Source: Arthrobacter ulcerisalmonis (GTDB taxonomy: Bacteria > Actinomycetota > Actinomycetes > Actinomycetales > Micrococcaceae). From it: a DNA stretch of 64,000 nt. The position numbers were made by a program, and so were the translations under genes. The DNA is taken from positions 274,232 through 338,231 of the forward strand of contig NZ_UXAU01000038.1 in NCBI RefSeq assembly GCF_900609065.1. Reading direction: 5' to 3'. Below, one piece after another: positions 47,405 through 57,287 of this stretch. Every line of letters starts with the position of its first letter. Within the stretch, counting starts at the first letter, position 1. The notes below the pieces were generated by a model. The model saw only the letters and a program-made list of their open reading frames with translations. It made no database searches and was not told the DNA's origin.

Positions 47405-48477
47405 CTCCCGAGCGCCACGCCCACTATCCGATCGTCGTTGGGGCGTGGCGCTCCCCTGCCGTCGGTGTTGTTGGTCAGCAGCCACAGCTTCCCGTCCGGA
47501 GCCACAACGGCGTCCCGCAGACGGCCGAAGTCACCGCCAAAGTAGGTGCTGGCGGTGCCGGGTTCGTTGACGGGAACGGCGCGCAGGACCTGGCCGCGCA
47601 GGTTCGCGACAAAGACGGTGCCCGCCAGGATGGCCATCCCACTGGGGCTGGCATCAGCGGGCCGCCACTGCTGCACTGGATCGGTGAACCCGTCACGGCC
47701 GGCAATGCCTTCCACGGTGGGCCAGCCGTAGTTGGCGCCGGGGGTGATGATGTTGAGTTCGTCCCAGGTGTTCTGGCCGAACTCGGCGGCAAACATGGTG
47801 CCGTCGGCTGCCCACGCAAGTCCCTGTGGGTTGCGGTGCCCATAACTGTAGACCAGCGACTCAGGTGCCGGATTATCTGCCGGGATCCCGCCGTCGGGCG
47901 TCATCCGGAGGATTTTTCCGCTCAGCGAGGACCGGTCTTGGGCATTGGCGCGCTGGCCGGCGTCGCCAGTGGTGACGTACAGCATCCCGTCGGGGCCGAA
48001 GGCGATCCGGCCGCCGTTGTGGGTGCCGGCCGCAGGAATTCGATCGAGCAGCGTTTCGGCGGGGCCCAAGGCGAGTGAGCCGGGCGCCCCAGTGACGTCG
48101 AACCGTTGGACCCGGTTGCCATCGGCGGCCGTTGAGTAGGCGTAGACGCGGCGCTGGCCGTCCACGGCCAGTCCCAACAGACCGCCCTCGCCAGCAGCAA
48201 CGACGCCGGTCACCGTCCCGATGACGCGGGAAGCGCCGCTGGAATCGAGCTCAAGGATGTTGCCGCTGTTTCGTTCGCTGACTAAGGGCGTGCCGTCGCG
48301 GAAGGCAATCGACCACGGTGCGGCCAGCCCGGTGGCGATCACTTCTGGCGCGTTCGGGCTGGCGCCTACGGTGGCCGGTGGAACTTCAGGCGCGGCGGGC
48401 GGGGCCACGGTGCAGCCCACCAGCAGCGTCGCAACACCAGCGGCCAACAAAGTACCGAACCTTACCCTGGCACTCAC
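47398..48477 (-). CDS. PQQ-dependent sugar dehydrogenase-like lipoprotein
   Basis: A 359-residue exported protein with a lipobox (LLVGC, Cys22) and a six-blade beta-propeller of the glucose/sorbosone dehydrogenase family (GGRIAFGPDGMLYVTTGDAG, SYGHRNPQGLAWAADGTMFAAEFG, NYGWPTVEG). Soluble relatives use PQQ; cofactor use here is not assured. It is convergent with hpaI. Confidence 0.9.
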   Translation of the reverse strand: MSARVRFGTLLAAGVATLLVGCTVAPPAAPEVPPATVGASPNAPEVIATGLAAPWSIAFRDGTPLVSERNSGNILELDSSGASRVIGTVTGVVAAGEGGLLGLAVDGQRRVYAYSTAADGNRVQRFDVTGAPGSLALGPAETLLDRIPAAGTHNGGRIAFGPDGMLYVTTGDAGQRANAQDRSSLSGKILRMTPDGGIPADNPAPESLVYSYGHRNPQGLAWAADGTMFAAEFGQNTWDELNIITPGANYGWPTVEGIAGRDGFTDPVQQWRPADASPSGMAILAGTVFVANLRGQVLRAVPVNEPGTASTYFGGDFGRLRDAVVAPDGKLWLLTNNTDGRGAPRPNDDRIVGVALGSQ

Positions 48478-49205
48478 GCGACGCCCGCCAGCACGAGCCC
48501 GCTGAAGTCGGCCAGTGATCGCATCAGCTCCGCCTGAAAGTGGCCGTCATGGACTGCCGGATGGGGCTGGTGGACAGCGCGGTGGAACCAGTAGCGGAAA
48601 CCCGGTTGCTGCTCCTCGGCGGCAAGCCACGCCTGCGTTTGGTGGCCCATGGCCAGGTCGTCATTGGCGTTGGGCCCACCCATCCGCGTGGGCACCCAGC
48701 CCGGGTCCACAGCGTGCACGGAGACCTCCGGCCAGGACTGCGCGACGGCGGCCGCAAGCGTCGTCAGGAAAAGTTTGCTGTCCGAATACGAATGACTCCG
48801 CTGCACACCGCTCCAATCGACACCGGCCAGGGACGGAGTACCGCCGCGATGCATGCCGCTGCTGAGGTAGATGAGCCGCCGCGGCCGGGCCATCTGTGCC
48901 GTCAAAACGTAGGGTGCCACCACGTTGACCGGCAGCAACGCACCGCCGTCGAGCACGCCAGCATTGTGGATAACGGCGTCGAAGACGCCCAGCGCGTTCG
49001 CCTGCGCCGCCACGTCCTGGACCTGATCCAGGGCAGCCAGGTCACCCACCACCGCCAGCGCGCCGCGGTCCAGCAACGGTGCCAGGACGGCCAGCCGGGC
49101 ATCGGTTCTTGCGTGGACAACGACGTCGTGACCCCCTGCCAGCAACGCCTCCGCAGTGGCCCGGCCCAGTCCCTCGCTGGAACCAGTGACAAGGATTCTG
49201 GACAT
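48474..49205 (-). CDS. Short-chain dehydrogenase/reductase
   Basis: A 243-residue Rossmann enzyme with the nucleotide motif GSSEGLGRATAEALL (diverged TGxxxGxG), VIHNAGVLDGG, an IYLSSGMHRGG serine segment and a YSDSKLFLT catalytic motif (YxxxK). Its stop overlaps the start of the downstream sugar-dehydrogenase gene by four bases, so the two are coupled. Substrate unknown. Confidence 0.9.
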   Translation of the reverse strand: MSRILVTGSSEGLGRATAEALLAGGHDVVVHARTDARLAVLAPLLDRGALAVVGDLAALDQVQDVAAQANALGVFDAVIHNAGVLDGGALLPVNVVAPYVLTAQMARPRRLIYLSSGMHRGGTPSLAGVDWSGVQRSHSYSDSKLFLTTLAAAVAQSWPEVSVHAVDPGWVPTRMGGPNANDDLAMGHQTQAWLAAEEQQPGFRYWFHRAVHQPHPAVHDGHFQAELMRSLADFSGLVLAGVA

Positions 49206-49345
49206 GGGCTACCTCCCGGTGGGTGAACAACCTCAGGATAGCCTGACGCCGCACGCGTGAATCTCGGTGCGGCGCAGGCTATTGCACCGATCACGGGCCA
49301 CGAATGACGCGGCCGGCGGGGTAGATTCTCAGCAGCGGAACAAGG

Positions 49346-49867
49346 TTGGAGACCTGGTTCGCCAACCGCGGCATTGGCCGGCCCATCGCCGAGTCCTTGG
49401 CGGCGACCATGGCGTGGTTCCACCGCTGGCTTGCCGGCGTAGCCCCGTCCGGCCGGCCGGTCTTTCTGGTGGGGTTCAGCGGTGGCGCGGCCTTTGCCGG
49501 CGGGCTGGCGCTGGACCAGCCCGAAAGGTTTTCCGGTGTCGCCGTTCTCTACGGCACCGTGCCTTTCGACGCCGGCGTGCCCGTCACAGCGAACCGGCTG
49601 GCAGCACTGCCTGTGTTCGTTGCCCAGGGCGACCGGGACAGGGTCATCCCGGCCGAACTGTTGGAGCGCACGTGGGCGTACCTGCACACCGAATCCAGTG
49701 CACCGGTGACGTCTCGTCGTGATCCCGGCGGACATCGGACCTCTGCGGACACTGCTGCGGAGCTCAACAGCAGGGTTCTCGGCCTGCCAGCAATGGCCGG
49801 TAGCGGCTCAGGCGAGCTTGACCCAGTTGGCCTGGGTGGGATCACCGCCCACCTTGCAGAACCATAG
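49346..49867 (+). pseudogene. N-terminally truncated phospholipase/carboxylesterase remnant
   Basis: The reading frame from 49346 encodes the C-terminal two thirds of an alpha/beta esterase: nucleophile GFSGGAAF, Asp loop GDRDRVIPAE, and the catalytic His in PGGHRTS. The oxyanion-hole first 60-70 residues are missing. After about 49780 the frame has no similarity and runs into the convergent gene. Probably a decayed fragment rather than a working enzyme. Confidence 0.6.
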
Positions 49868-50671
49868 GCTGGTGATCTCTTTCCCGCGTTCCTCTTCGTC
49901 GGCCCAGACGGTGGTCAGCAGTTCGCCAGCCGTGGACTTGGCCAGGGACAGTGGGTTCTCGATCTTGAGTGGCACCAGCAGCAATTGGGCCGTGCGCCGC
50001 GATTCGAGCACGGCACCCTGCTCCGCCCGCGACGACGCCAGCACGCCGGGTCCGGTCCTGCCGGTGGCCACCACCCCTGTATCGCCGTCGCCCAGCACGC
50101 CGGGGCCGGTACTGGACAGCCCGTGGACACCAGGGACTCCCCTGCCAAAAACGCCGGGCCCGTTGGCGCCGTCACCGCTGACACCCGTTTCACCCCGGCC
50201 CAGTACGCCAGCCTTCTGCGCCGCCTCGAAGACAGTGTCCCGCGGGGTTGCCTGCTCGTAGCCCACCACACCGTTCTGGCCGGAGCCAAACACGCCAGCG
50301 GAATCGACGCCACCCACGCCCAGGATGCCGGCACCTGTGGCGGATTCCAGCACTTTGTCGCGACTGACCGCGTGCACATAGCCCACGGCGCCATTGATGC
50401 CTTGGGCGATGATGCCGTTGCCCGCCGGGATGGTGCCGATTGCACCGCCCGTGGCGAACGAGACAGTGCCTTTGGCGTGGATCGCGTCCACCCCGTGCGA
50501 GGAGGACACCAGGACTTTGTCGTCCTTGGTGGACACGTTGAGCACGAAATCTTCGCCGTAGCCATCCGGCGCGTTATCGCCGTTGCTGGCCAACAGGAGG
50601 GTCCGATCCTCACTCACATTGGTCCGGCCAACCACCATGTCATCGCCGGATTCGTCTGCACCACTCGCCAT
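49808..50671 (-). CDS. Glycine-rich repeat protein of unknown function
   Basis: A 287-residue protein without a signal peptide or membrane helix. The middle (about 110-225) consists of degenerate units of about 17 residues of the form GVxGxGxxGVxG (GVFGSGQNGVVGY, GVLGRGETGVSGD, GVFGRGVPGVHGL, GVLGDGDTGVVAT), which suggest a beta-helix. The ends are different: an acidic N-terminus and a C-terminal LWFCKVGG-x-WVKLA. It is not collagen-like, as the period is not three. Start ATG 50671. Confidence 0.75.
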   Translation of the reverse strand: MASGADESGDDMVVGRTNVSEDRTLLLASNGDNAPDGYGEDFVLNVSTKDDKVLVSSSHGVDAIHAKGTVSFATGGAIGTIPAGNGIIAQGINGAVGYVHAVSRDKVLESATGAGILGVGGVDSAGVFGSGQNGVVGYEQATPRDTVFEAAQKAGVLGRGETGVSGDGANGPGVFGRGVPGVHGLSSTGPGVLGDGDTGVVATGRTGPGVLASSRAEQGAVLESRRTAQLLLVPLKIENPLSLAKSTAGELLTTVWADEEERGKEITSLWFCKVGGDPTQANWVKLA

Positions 50672-50783
50672 GAAACACCTCGCTCCGTCACGGCCGGCTG
50701 GATGGCCATCTGCGCGGCAATCCGACAGGGACCGGCCAATACATCGCTATTGTGCGCCGGCGTCCGGAACCCCACAAGACGTA

Positions 50784-51823
50784 ATGTGTTTGGTACCAAA
50801 AGTGCAGCGGACGGAGCGGCCGGAGTTCAAACCGGCAGGGCTGCGCGACGTCCTGCGGGACCTTGGTCCGCGGTACGCTGCCAACGGCGTGATGGGGTTG
50901 GTGTTCTCGGCGTCTGGGTCGCTCGCTGTCACTCTTGCGGTGGGTTCCATGGGCGGACTGACGGCGGCGCAACTCGCCTCGTGGGTTTTTGCCATCCTGC
51001 TCTCCGCAGGGGCGGCCACCCTGGTGACGTCACTGCTGTACCGCCAACCGCTGGGATTCGCCTGGTCCATTCCGGGTACAGTCCAGCTGGGTCCGTCGCC
51101 GCAGCACCTCAGTTTCCCAGAGGTAGTGGGTGCGTTCTTCGGTGCCGGCGTGCTGATCCTGGCGCTGGGGTGTTCGGGCGTGATCCGGCCCCTGACGACA
51201 GCTATTTCGTTGCCGATCGTGATGGCCATGGTGGCTGCAGTCTTCTTGAAATTCGGCACGGATATCGTGGCGTCCAGCCGGGCAGATCCATGGATTGCCC
51301 TGCCCATGGTGGTCGCTTTCCTGCTCCTCAGTGCTGTCCCCACCCTCGGCCGGCGGCTACCGCCGGTCTTGGGGACGCTGCTGGCAGGCATCGTGGCGGT
51401 CGCCGTCAGCGGCCGCTTTACCGCCCTGGGCGAAGGCCCGGTGTTGGCCCTGCCCATCTTTACCGTTCCCGAGTTCACGTGGTCTGCGCAACTGCAACTG
51501 GTGGTGCCGCTGGCCCTCACTGTCTGGATGGTCCAAAACGGGCAAGGTACGGCGGTGTTGCGCGCCGCCGGGCATTACCCGCCCGTCAATGTGTTCCCAT
51601 CAGCTCAGGCATTTTTTCGCTGGGCGGCATCGCCATGCCCAAGGCACTGCAGCAGGCCTTCGTGGCTGCGTTCGCCACCAGGTTCACGATGGGTGCCTTG
51701 GTCACGTTCATTGTGACCATCTCGGGACTGAACCTCTTCAACATCCACGCGGCATTCTGGGGCATCCTGAGTGGCTACGCCGTCTCCAGGCTGCTGGAGC
51801 GGAACGACTACCGCGCCGCGTAG
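50784..51823 (+). pseudogene. benE: Broken benzoate transporter (BenE family)
   Basis: The frame from ATG 50784 encodes a BenE-type permease (NGVMGLVFSASGSL, PLGFAWSIPGTVQLG, VWMVQNGQGTAVLRAAG, PPVN), then loses similarity near 51600. The typical C-terminal helix (RFTMGALVTFIVTISGLNLFNI) resumes in another frame to 51823. The family's middle segment between PPVN and this helix, roughly 70 residues, is missing, so an internal deletion caused the shift. It sits near the aromatic cluster. Confidence 0.75.
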
Positions 51824-52791
51824 CCGCCCCGGTAATGCTGGGCCAGTTTGGCCAACCCGGCATCCAAAGTGACGGCGGGACTCCAGTCGAGCAGCCGCCG
51901 CGTCTCCCTCTGGTCAAACCAATGCGCGGTGGAGAGCTGCTCGGCCAGAAACTCGGTCATGGGCGGCTCGTCCGATTGCCCTGACAAAAGCCACAGCTTC
52001 TCCACCACCTTGCCCACTGTCCGGGCGAGGCCGCCCGGCACGGTCCAGGATGGCGCAGGCACTCCCCCGGCAGCGCAGATGCCCGCCAGCAGTTCACCCA
52101 CCGGGCGAGGCTCACCGTTTGACACGACCAAGGCGCGGCCGTGGATGTGCTCCACCCGGTGCAGTCCAGCCACGATTGCCGAAGCAGCATTGTCGATGTA
52201 CGTGGTGTCGATCAGTGCGGCGCCCGCATCGAGCAGCGGCAAACGGCCGCTGCCGGCCCGGGCCAAGACCCGTTCCACCAGTTGGGTGTCCCCCGGTCCC
52301 CACACAATGTGGGGGCGGATCGCGGCAACCCGAAGGTCAGGGCCGTCCGCGGCCAAGGCCAGCAACTCCGCTTCGGCCTTGGTGCGGGAGTAATCGCCGT
52401 GGGCCTTCGCTGGGCAGGCTGGTTCTGCGCCGAGTCCGGCGATGGCGGCACCGGAGTTGGCCACTGAGGGCGAGGAAACGAAGACGACGTCGGCAACCCC
52501 GGCAGCCTGCGCGGCGGCCAGCAGCGTCCGGGTTCCCTCGACGTTTACCGCGTCGAAGTCCTCGGGGCGGCCGGTGAACGAGACCTTGGCAGCGAGGTGG
52601 ATAATGCCTGCAACGCCACGCACAGCGTCGGCTACGGCCGCTTGGTCTGTCAACGATCCAAGGATGTCGGTGGCGTGGTCAACTCCGGACGGGCGGCGTT
52701 GGAACGTCGCCACGTTGTGGCCCTGCTGCACCAGCAGCCGGGCCACCGCACCGCCGAGCAACCCACTGGCGCCGGTAACGAGGACCCTCAC
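51808..52791 (-). CDS. oleD: OleD, 2-alkyl-3-ketoacid reductase
   Basis: A 327-residue NADPH-dependent reductase of the 3-beta-hydroxysteroid dehydrogenase/epimerase group. Nucleotide motif TGASGLLGGAVARLL, VSSPS and the catalytic YSRTK (about 155). In olefin synthesis OleD reduces the beta-keto acid made by OleA. Its start overlaps the end of oleBC by four bases. Confidence 0.88.
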   Translation of the reverse strand: MRVLVTGASGLLGGAVARLLVQQGHNVATFQRRPSGVDHATDILGSLTDQAAVADAVRGVAGIIHLAAKVSFTGRPEDFDAVNVEGTRTLLAAAQAAGVADVVFVSSPSVANSGAAIAGLGAEPACPAKAHGDYSRTKAEAELLALAADGPDLRVAAIRPHIVWGPGDTQLVERVLARAGSGRLPLLDAGAALIDTTYIDNAASAIVAGLHRVEHIHGRALVVSNGEPRPVGELLAGICAAGGVPAPSWTVPGGLARTVGKVVEKLWLLSGQSDEPPMTEFLAEQLSTAHWFDQRETRRLLDWSPAVTLDAGLAKLAQHYRGGYAAR

Positions 52792-55451
52792 GGTTTGCCC
52801 GGCCGGCCACCGGCCAGCACCCGGGTAGCCCAGCGGGACAGCCTGGTCCGGTCAATCTTGGCGTTATGGCGGACATCCGTGGGCTGGGCAGGGACCTCCA
52901 ACACGGCGGAAACCACGACGCCGGCCGCCAGGGCGGCAGCGCGGACCAAGCCAGCGAGGTGCGGCGCAGCAGGACCCGCCTTACGTGCGGGCGGCACTGT
53001 CTCGACGACGGCCACCACTGCCTGTGTCCCCGCAGGTCCAACGCCGGTAATGGCAGCGAGCCGCACCTCGGGCAGCCGCTCGATCGCCTGTTCGGCACCC
53101 ACCGGTGTGAGCACTGCCTTTGGGGCTGTCACCACGTGGCTGAGACGTCCCTCTACCCAAAGCCGACCGGCGTCGTCGAAATGCCCGACGTCACCCGTCC
53201 GGTGCCAGCCGGGAATACTGGTGCTGACCTGCTGCGTCAACCACAATCTGTCGTAGCGGTCCTTCACGTGCGGGGCGCTGACCAGGATCTCCCCGGTGAT
53301 CCCCGCCGTCGTAACGGGCTGCGAGCCGGTAGCTGTGCCGTCCAACTGCAGGGGGATGACGGCGAGGCGTGCCCCGTGCACGGGCCAGCCAACACAAACG
53401 CCGTTGCCGGCGCCGGCAATGGCTCCGCTGGCCGCATCTGCGTCGGCGGCCTGGATCTGGCCGAGGTTGATGTCGGTGACGGGCAGCGCTTCGGTCATGC
53501 CGTACGGGGTGTGCAGTGAGGCGTTGGGCAGCAGTGTTTGGACGTCCACCAGCAACGGTTCGGGGACCGGCGCGCCAGCGGAAAGTAGCACCTCGACGGC
53601 GGCCAGAGCGTCCCTGCCCGCAGAACCCACGGCCCCACTGGTGGCCACCACGTTCCGGAGGGCCGCTGGTGAGGCGAAGACCACCGTGGCGTCGATCGCA
53701 GCAGTGGCGGCCGCCAACGCACTGGCTGTGAGGGTGCGCGGCGCTGTAACGTCCATCGCCGGGGTCACCGAAACGGCACCCAAGGCAGGACCCAGCAGCG
53801 CGAAGGGCGCAAATCCGGCCACCAGCCGGGCGCCGGGGCGAATGCCGAAGGTCTGCGCCACCGTATCGCGCATCGCGGCGAGCTGCCGGTGCGTGTAGAG
53901 CACTCCCTTGGCGGGGCCTGTGGAGCCGGAGGTGAAGAGGACAGCCGCCGGGGCATCCGGGTCCACCTCGGCAAAGGGCTGCGCCGGGAGGCGTCCGTCG
54001 CCGGTGCGCGCCAGGTCTGCCAGCGACGTTTCCACGCTGAGCAGCCTGCGGCGGCCGGCCGGGAGGTCCTGCACACTGACCTTGCGACCGGGCCAGCCCA
54101 GGATGGACGCGGCGGCCAGCGCCTTGTCGATGCCGATCAGGAAATCAGGAGTAGCCCCCCTGACGGCGCGGCTCAGGCCTTTGGTTCCCAAGCCGGCGTC
54201 GGCCACCACCACGATGGCACCCAACCGGAGGCAGGCGTACAGCGCAACGGTCAGGTCTACGCCCGGCGGCACCATCAGGCTGACCCGGCTGCCCGGCGTC
54301 ACGCCAAGGCCGCGCAGGCCAACGGTGAGGTCCGTGATGTGGTGATCGAGGTCGCGCCAGGAGAGCGAGCGGGCAATGGTGCCGTCCTCAGCCATCTCGG
54401 CCACGGCAACCTCATCTGCTGACGCACCGGCAGCCAGGCCACCGAGGAGGTCCCACAGCGGGCGGAATTCAGCCATGTTTGCCGGCAGGCTTTCGTCAGC
54501 GAGGGACGCAGCCGTCCCACTCCCCACGTTCCGGTGGCCCAACCACTGCAGGATGGGGGTGGCGATGTCGCGGTCTTCGGCGACCAAATGGCCTGCGCCT
54601 TCAAAGCGGTGCACGTCTGCGTGGGGCAGCCGGCCGATCAGGTCCTTGAGGTACCTGTCGGAGAAAATCGGATCCTTGGGCCCCCACAGCATGAGCGCTG
54701 GAACCTTGAGATCGCGGACGCCTGTTGCAACGCCGTCGAGCGCTGCAAAGCTGGGGTGCGACGCGTCCACCGGAATGTCTGCCACGAAGTTGCCCACCCC
54801 GGCCCGGCGCGCGGCGCCATGGTAGGGGGCCATGAAGGCTTTCCGGACGGAGTCCTCAAGCGCCGGAGCCGCCAGCGAGTGTGTCACGCGAAGGAACGCA
54901 TCCGAGATGGTGGTTCCCCAGCCGTGGACTGCGGGGTGCAGCGCGAGACGCAGCGCGGGCGGAATGGCAGAGGTGGTGGGCTGGTGAACAGCGGTGTTGG
55001 TCAGGATTACGCCGGCAAGGATTTCCTGGTGGGCAAGGGCCCAGCCGAGGCTGATGGCACCGCCCCAGTCGTGGCCCACCGTCACCACGTGGCCGCTCAG
55101 GTCCAACGCGGTGGTGAGGTCGCCCAGGTCATTGATCCGATCAGCCAGCCGGCGGAAAACGCCTGTCCGCTCGGAGAAGCCCATGTCCAACTGGTCCACG
55201 GCGACCACTCGCCATGGTCGCTCGGCCGATGAGCCGGCAGCCACCAGCGTCCGCCAAAGGTAGGACCAGGTGGGGTTGCCGTGCACGCAGAACAGGGTGC
55301 CGACGGGAACTAAACCACGGCGCTCCAGTTCGGGACCGTTGTCAAGGATGTGCCAGCGCCGGGGCGCACCAGCATCGACTGCGGACGTGGAGGTGACAAC
55401 GACTTCGCGTGACCAGAGCGGATCGACGCCGGGCCAGTCGGCGGCTACCAA
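52788..55451 (-). CDS. oleBC: OleBC fusion: beta-lactone decarboxylase and beta-lactone synthetase
   Basis: An 887-residue fusion. Residues about 1-300 are an alpha/beta hydrolase of the haloalkane dehalogenase type (CVHGNPTWSYLWR, aspartate nucleophile in GHDWGGAIS): OleB, which splits the beta-lactone into olefin plus CO2. Residues about 330-887 are an AMP-forming enzyme (FTSGSTGPAKGV P-loop): OleC, which makes the beta-lactone. The same fusion is known in Micrococcus. I infer TTG 55451, overlapping the oleA stop by 7 bp, after a GGAAA site; no better start follows. Confidence 0.88.
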   Translation of the reverse strand: MVAADWPGVDPLWSREVVVTSTSAVDAGAPRRWHILDNGPELERRGLVPVGTLFCVHGNPTWSYLWRTLVAAGSSAERPWRVVAVDQLDMGFSERTGVFRRLADRINDLGDLTTALDLSGHVVTVGHDWGGAISLGWALAHQEILAGVILTNTAVHQPTTSAIPPALRLALHPAVHGWGTTISDAFLRVTHSLAAPALEDSVRKAFMAPYHGAARRAGVGNFVADIPVDASHPSFAALDGVATGVRDLKVPALMLWGPKDPIFSDRYLKDLIGRLPHADVHRFEGAGHLVAEDRDIATPILQWLGHRNVGSGTAASLADESLPANMAEFRPLWDLLGGLAAGASADEVAVAEMAEDGTIARSLSWRDLDHHITDLTVGLRGLGVTPGSRVSLMVPPGVDLTVALYACLRLGAIVVVADAGLGTKGLSRAVRGATPDFLIGIDKALAAASILGWPGRKVSVQDLPAGRRRLLSVETSLADLARTGDGRLPAQPFAEVDPDAPAAVLFTSGSTGPAKGVLYTHRQLAAMRDTVAQTFGIRPGARLVAGFAPFALLGPALGAVSVTPAMDVTAPRTLTASALAAATAAIDATVVFASPAALRNVVATSGAVGSAGRDALAAVEVLLSAGAPVPEPLLVDVQTLLPNASLHTPYGMTEALPVTDINLGQIQAADADAASGAIAGAGNGVCVGWPVHGARLAVIPLQLDGTATGSQPVTTAGITGEILVSAPHVKDRYDRLWLTQQVSTSIPGWHRTGDVGHFDDAGRLWVEGRLSHVVTAPKAVLTPVGAEQAIERLPEVRLAAITGVGPAGTQAVVAVVETVPPARKAGPAAPHLAGLVRAAALAAGVVVSAVLEVPAQPTDVRHNAKIDRTRLSRWATRVLAGGRPGKP

Positions 55452-56467
55452 ACGATTTCCAGCATTGCCGTGTTGAGCCCGGAGCCCACACCCATGCACA
55501 GCACGCGGTCGCCTGCCTCGAGGGACTGCGCCTCGGCCGCCAGGGTCATGGGCAGCGATGCCGGTCCAACGTTGCCCCAGTGCGGGAAAGTGATGGGCAC
55601 CTTTGCCGGGTCCAGGTCGATGGCGTCGATGATCGCCTGTGTGTAGGCGTTGCTCACCTGGTGGGTGACGTAGCGATCCATGGTGGCCCAATCCCACTCG
55701 GGTTGCGCTTCGTGCCAGGCATCCACCACGAGTTCCAGGCCGCCGTCGAGCAGTCCCTTGGTATCAGTGGTCATGCCATCAATGCCGCCCACGCAGAGGT
55801 CGTGGTGCTCGGTGCCGGCCCGCATGACCCCGCCGATGATCTGGTGTGCGCCGGGATGCTTGTCTGCGGGGCCCAGCACGGCTGCTGCGGCGCCGGAGCC
55901 CAGGGTGAGGGTGGCGAATTCCCGGTTGAAGTCTTCACGGGTGGTTTCGGGGCGTTGCAGGCGGGCCAGGGTTGCCTCCTGGGTGGCCTGGGCGTCTTCG
56001 GCGTTGACAATGACGGCGTACTCGATCTGTCCCGAGTCGATCATGTTGGCTGCCAACGTCAGACCGTTCACGAACCCGAGGCAGGCGTTGGCCAGATCAA
56101 AGTTCATGGCCGACGACGGCAGGCCCAGTCCGTGATGGATCTTCACCGCGACAGAGGGCTCAAGGTTGCGCCGGGTCACCGACGTGTTGATGAGGAGCCC
56201 AATCTCGGAGGACTCAATACCGGCTTCGGCCAGGGCCTTCGCGCCAGCCTCGATGGCGGCGTCGTCGAACGAGGTCCCGGCAGCCCACCACCGGCGGTGC
56301 GTGATGCCCGCGACCCGTTCCAACAAGCGCGGCGGGAACTTCAACCGCTGCAACGTGGACGCCAACGTATGATCGAAATCCGAGGAGCTGACTATTCGCG
56401 GCGCCTCGACGCTGCTGACTGAGAGCAGCGCGGTGTTGTTATGCCGGAAGGTTGCATTCCCTACCAA
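55445..56467 (-). CDS. oleA: OleA, acyl-CoA Claisen condensing enzyme
   Basis: A 340-residue thiolase-fold ketoacyl synthase III-like protein that condenses two fatty acyl-CoAs head to head. The active-site cysteine lies in NACLGFVNG (about 123), with HQVSNAY and HWGNVGPAS supplying the His/Asn. I prefer TTG 56467 after AGGGG because family members begin near NATFRH; the GTG at 56518 adds 17 residues with no similarity. It leads the oleA-oleBC-oleD operon. Confidence 0.9.
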   Translation of the reverse strand: MVGNATFRHNNTALLSVSSVEAPRIVSSSDFDHTLASTLQRLKFPPRLLERVAGITHRRWWAAGTSFDDAAIEAGAKALAEAGIESSEIGLLINTSVTRRNLEPSVAVKIHHGLGLPSSAMNFDLANACLGFVNGLTLAANMIDSGQIEYAVIVNAEDAQATQEATLARLQRPETTREDFNREFATLTLGSGAAAAVLGPADKHPGAHQIIGGVMRAGTEHHDLCVGGIDGMTTDTKGLLDGGLELVVDAWHEAQPEWDWATMDRYVTHQVSNAYTQAIIDAIDLDPAKVPITFPHWGNVGPASLPMTLAAEAQSLEAGDRVLCMGVGSGLNTAMLEIVW

Positions 56468-56624
56468 TTCAAGCCCCTGTTCGTTTCTGTCCTGCCTTCG
56501 TGCGGTGACTGTGTCCACAAGAGCAAGCTCAAGAGCTTAACTATGCTAGGCCCAGCCCAAATCTGCACATTTCCCACGCCTTGAACGCGCGAATGTGATA
56601 GAAAACCCTGAAGTACCCCGGGTA

Positions 56625-57188
56625 TCAGGGGGCAAAGGCAGCGATGAGGCTCGCCAGCGGCGGCGGGGCGTGACCGGCTGGCAGGGCAGCCACCAACAGC
56701 GGTGCGTACCTGATCTTGTTCCCGCCCCGGCCGCCAAAGAAACGGCGCAGCTGGGCCACGATACTTTCTTCGCGGAGTGCGGGCTGGCGTTGCAGCAGCC
56801 GGAACGATGCCAGCTCACCCTGGTCCTCGATGACTTTCAGGACGCCGTCTATGCCCAGGCACTGCAGCAGTTCTTCTTCCAGGTCCGCGTGGCAGACGAA
56901 GAAGCCCCGGCTGGGCAGCGGACCGGTGCCCAGTCCGGCCTGGTCCAGCGCCCGGGCAAAGATCGCCTCTTCACCGGCATCGCAGAGCCCCAACACGCGA
57001 TGGCCAGCACCGTGCGGTCCGTAGCGGGCCAGGAACCTGCCGATATTAGTGGCGCCACCCATCTCGACGACAGTGATGCCTTGGCGCGTGAGGTCGTGCC
57101 CGAAACGGTGCGCCAACGCTTCGACGGCCAGCCTGTCGCTCTCGCCTTCCACCAGGACCGTGGTGGTTTGCACGTCTGTTTGGCTCAC
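56625..57188 (-). CDS. TOPRIM-domain protein
   Basis: A 187-residue protein with a TOPRIM fold: TTVLVEGESDRLAVEALA (glutamate) and LGLCDAGEEAIFARAL (with the DxxxE-like acidic pair). It lacks the ATPase part of OLD nucleases, so it stands alone. Members act as nucleases or nucleotidyl transferases; the role here is unknown. Confidence 0.82.
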   Translation of the reverse strand: MSQTDVQTTTVLVEGESDRLAVEALAHRFGHDLTRQGITVVEMGGATNIGRFLARYGPHGAGHRVLGLCDAGEEAIFARALDQAGLGTGPLPSRGFFVCHADLEEELLQCLGIDGVLKVIEDQGELASFRLLQRQPALREESIVAQLRRFFGGRGGNKIRYAPLLVAALPAGHAPPPLASLIAAFAP

Positions 57189-57287
57189 ACCTCATCAGAC
57201 CACGGATCCAGCGAGAGGACCGCGTTGATTTGTATTTGCGACTGGTGAACGTTAATAGTTCCGTAAATGCTGGTTTAGGATGCCTAC

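Noticed and set aside
49808..50671. Collagen-like protein
   Set aside because: Glycines are not at every third position; the period is about 17 residues.
57190..57287. Molybdenum-cofactor riboswitch upstream of the mod genes
   Set aside because: The leader is under 100 bp and shows no paired structure of that type.
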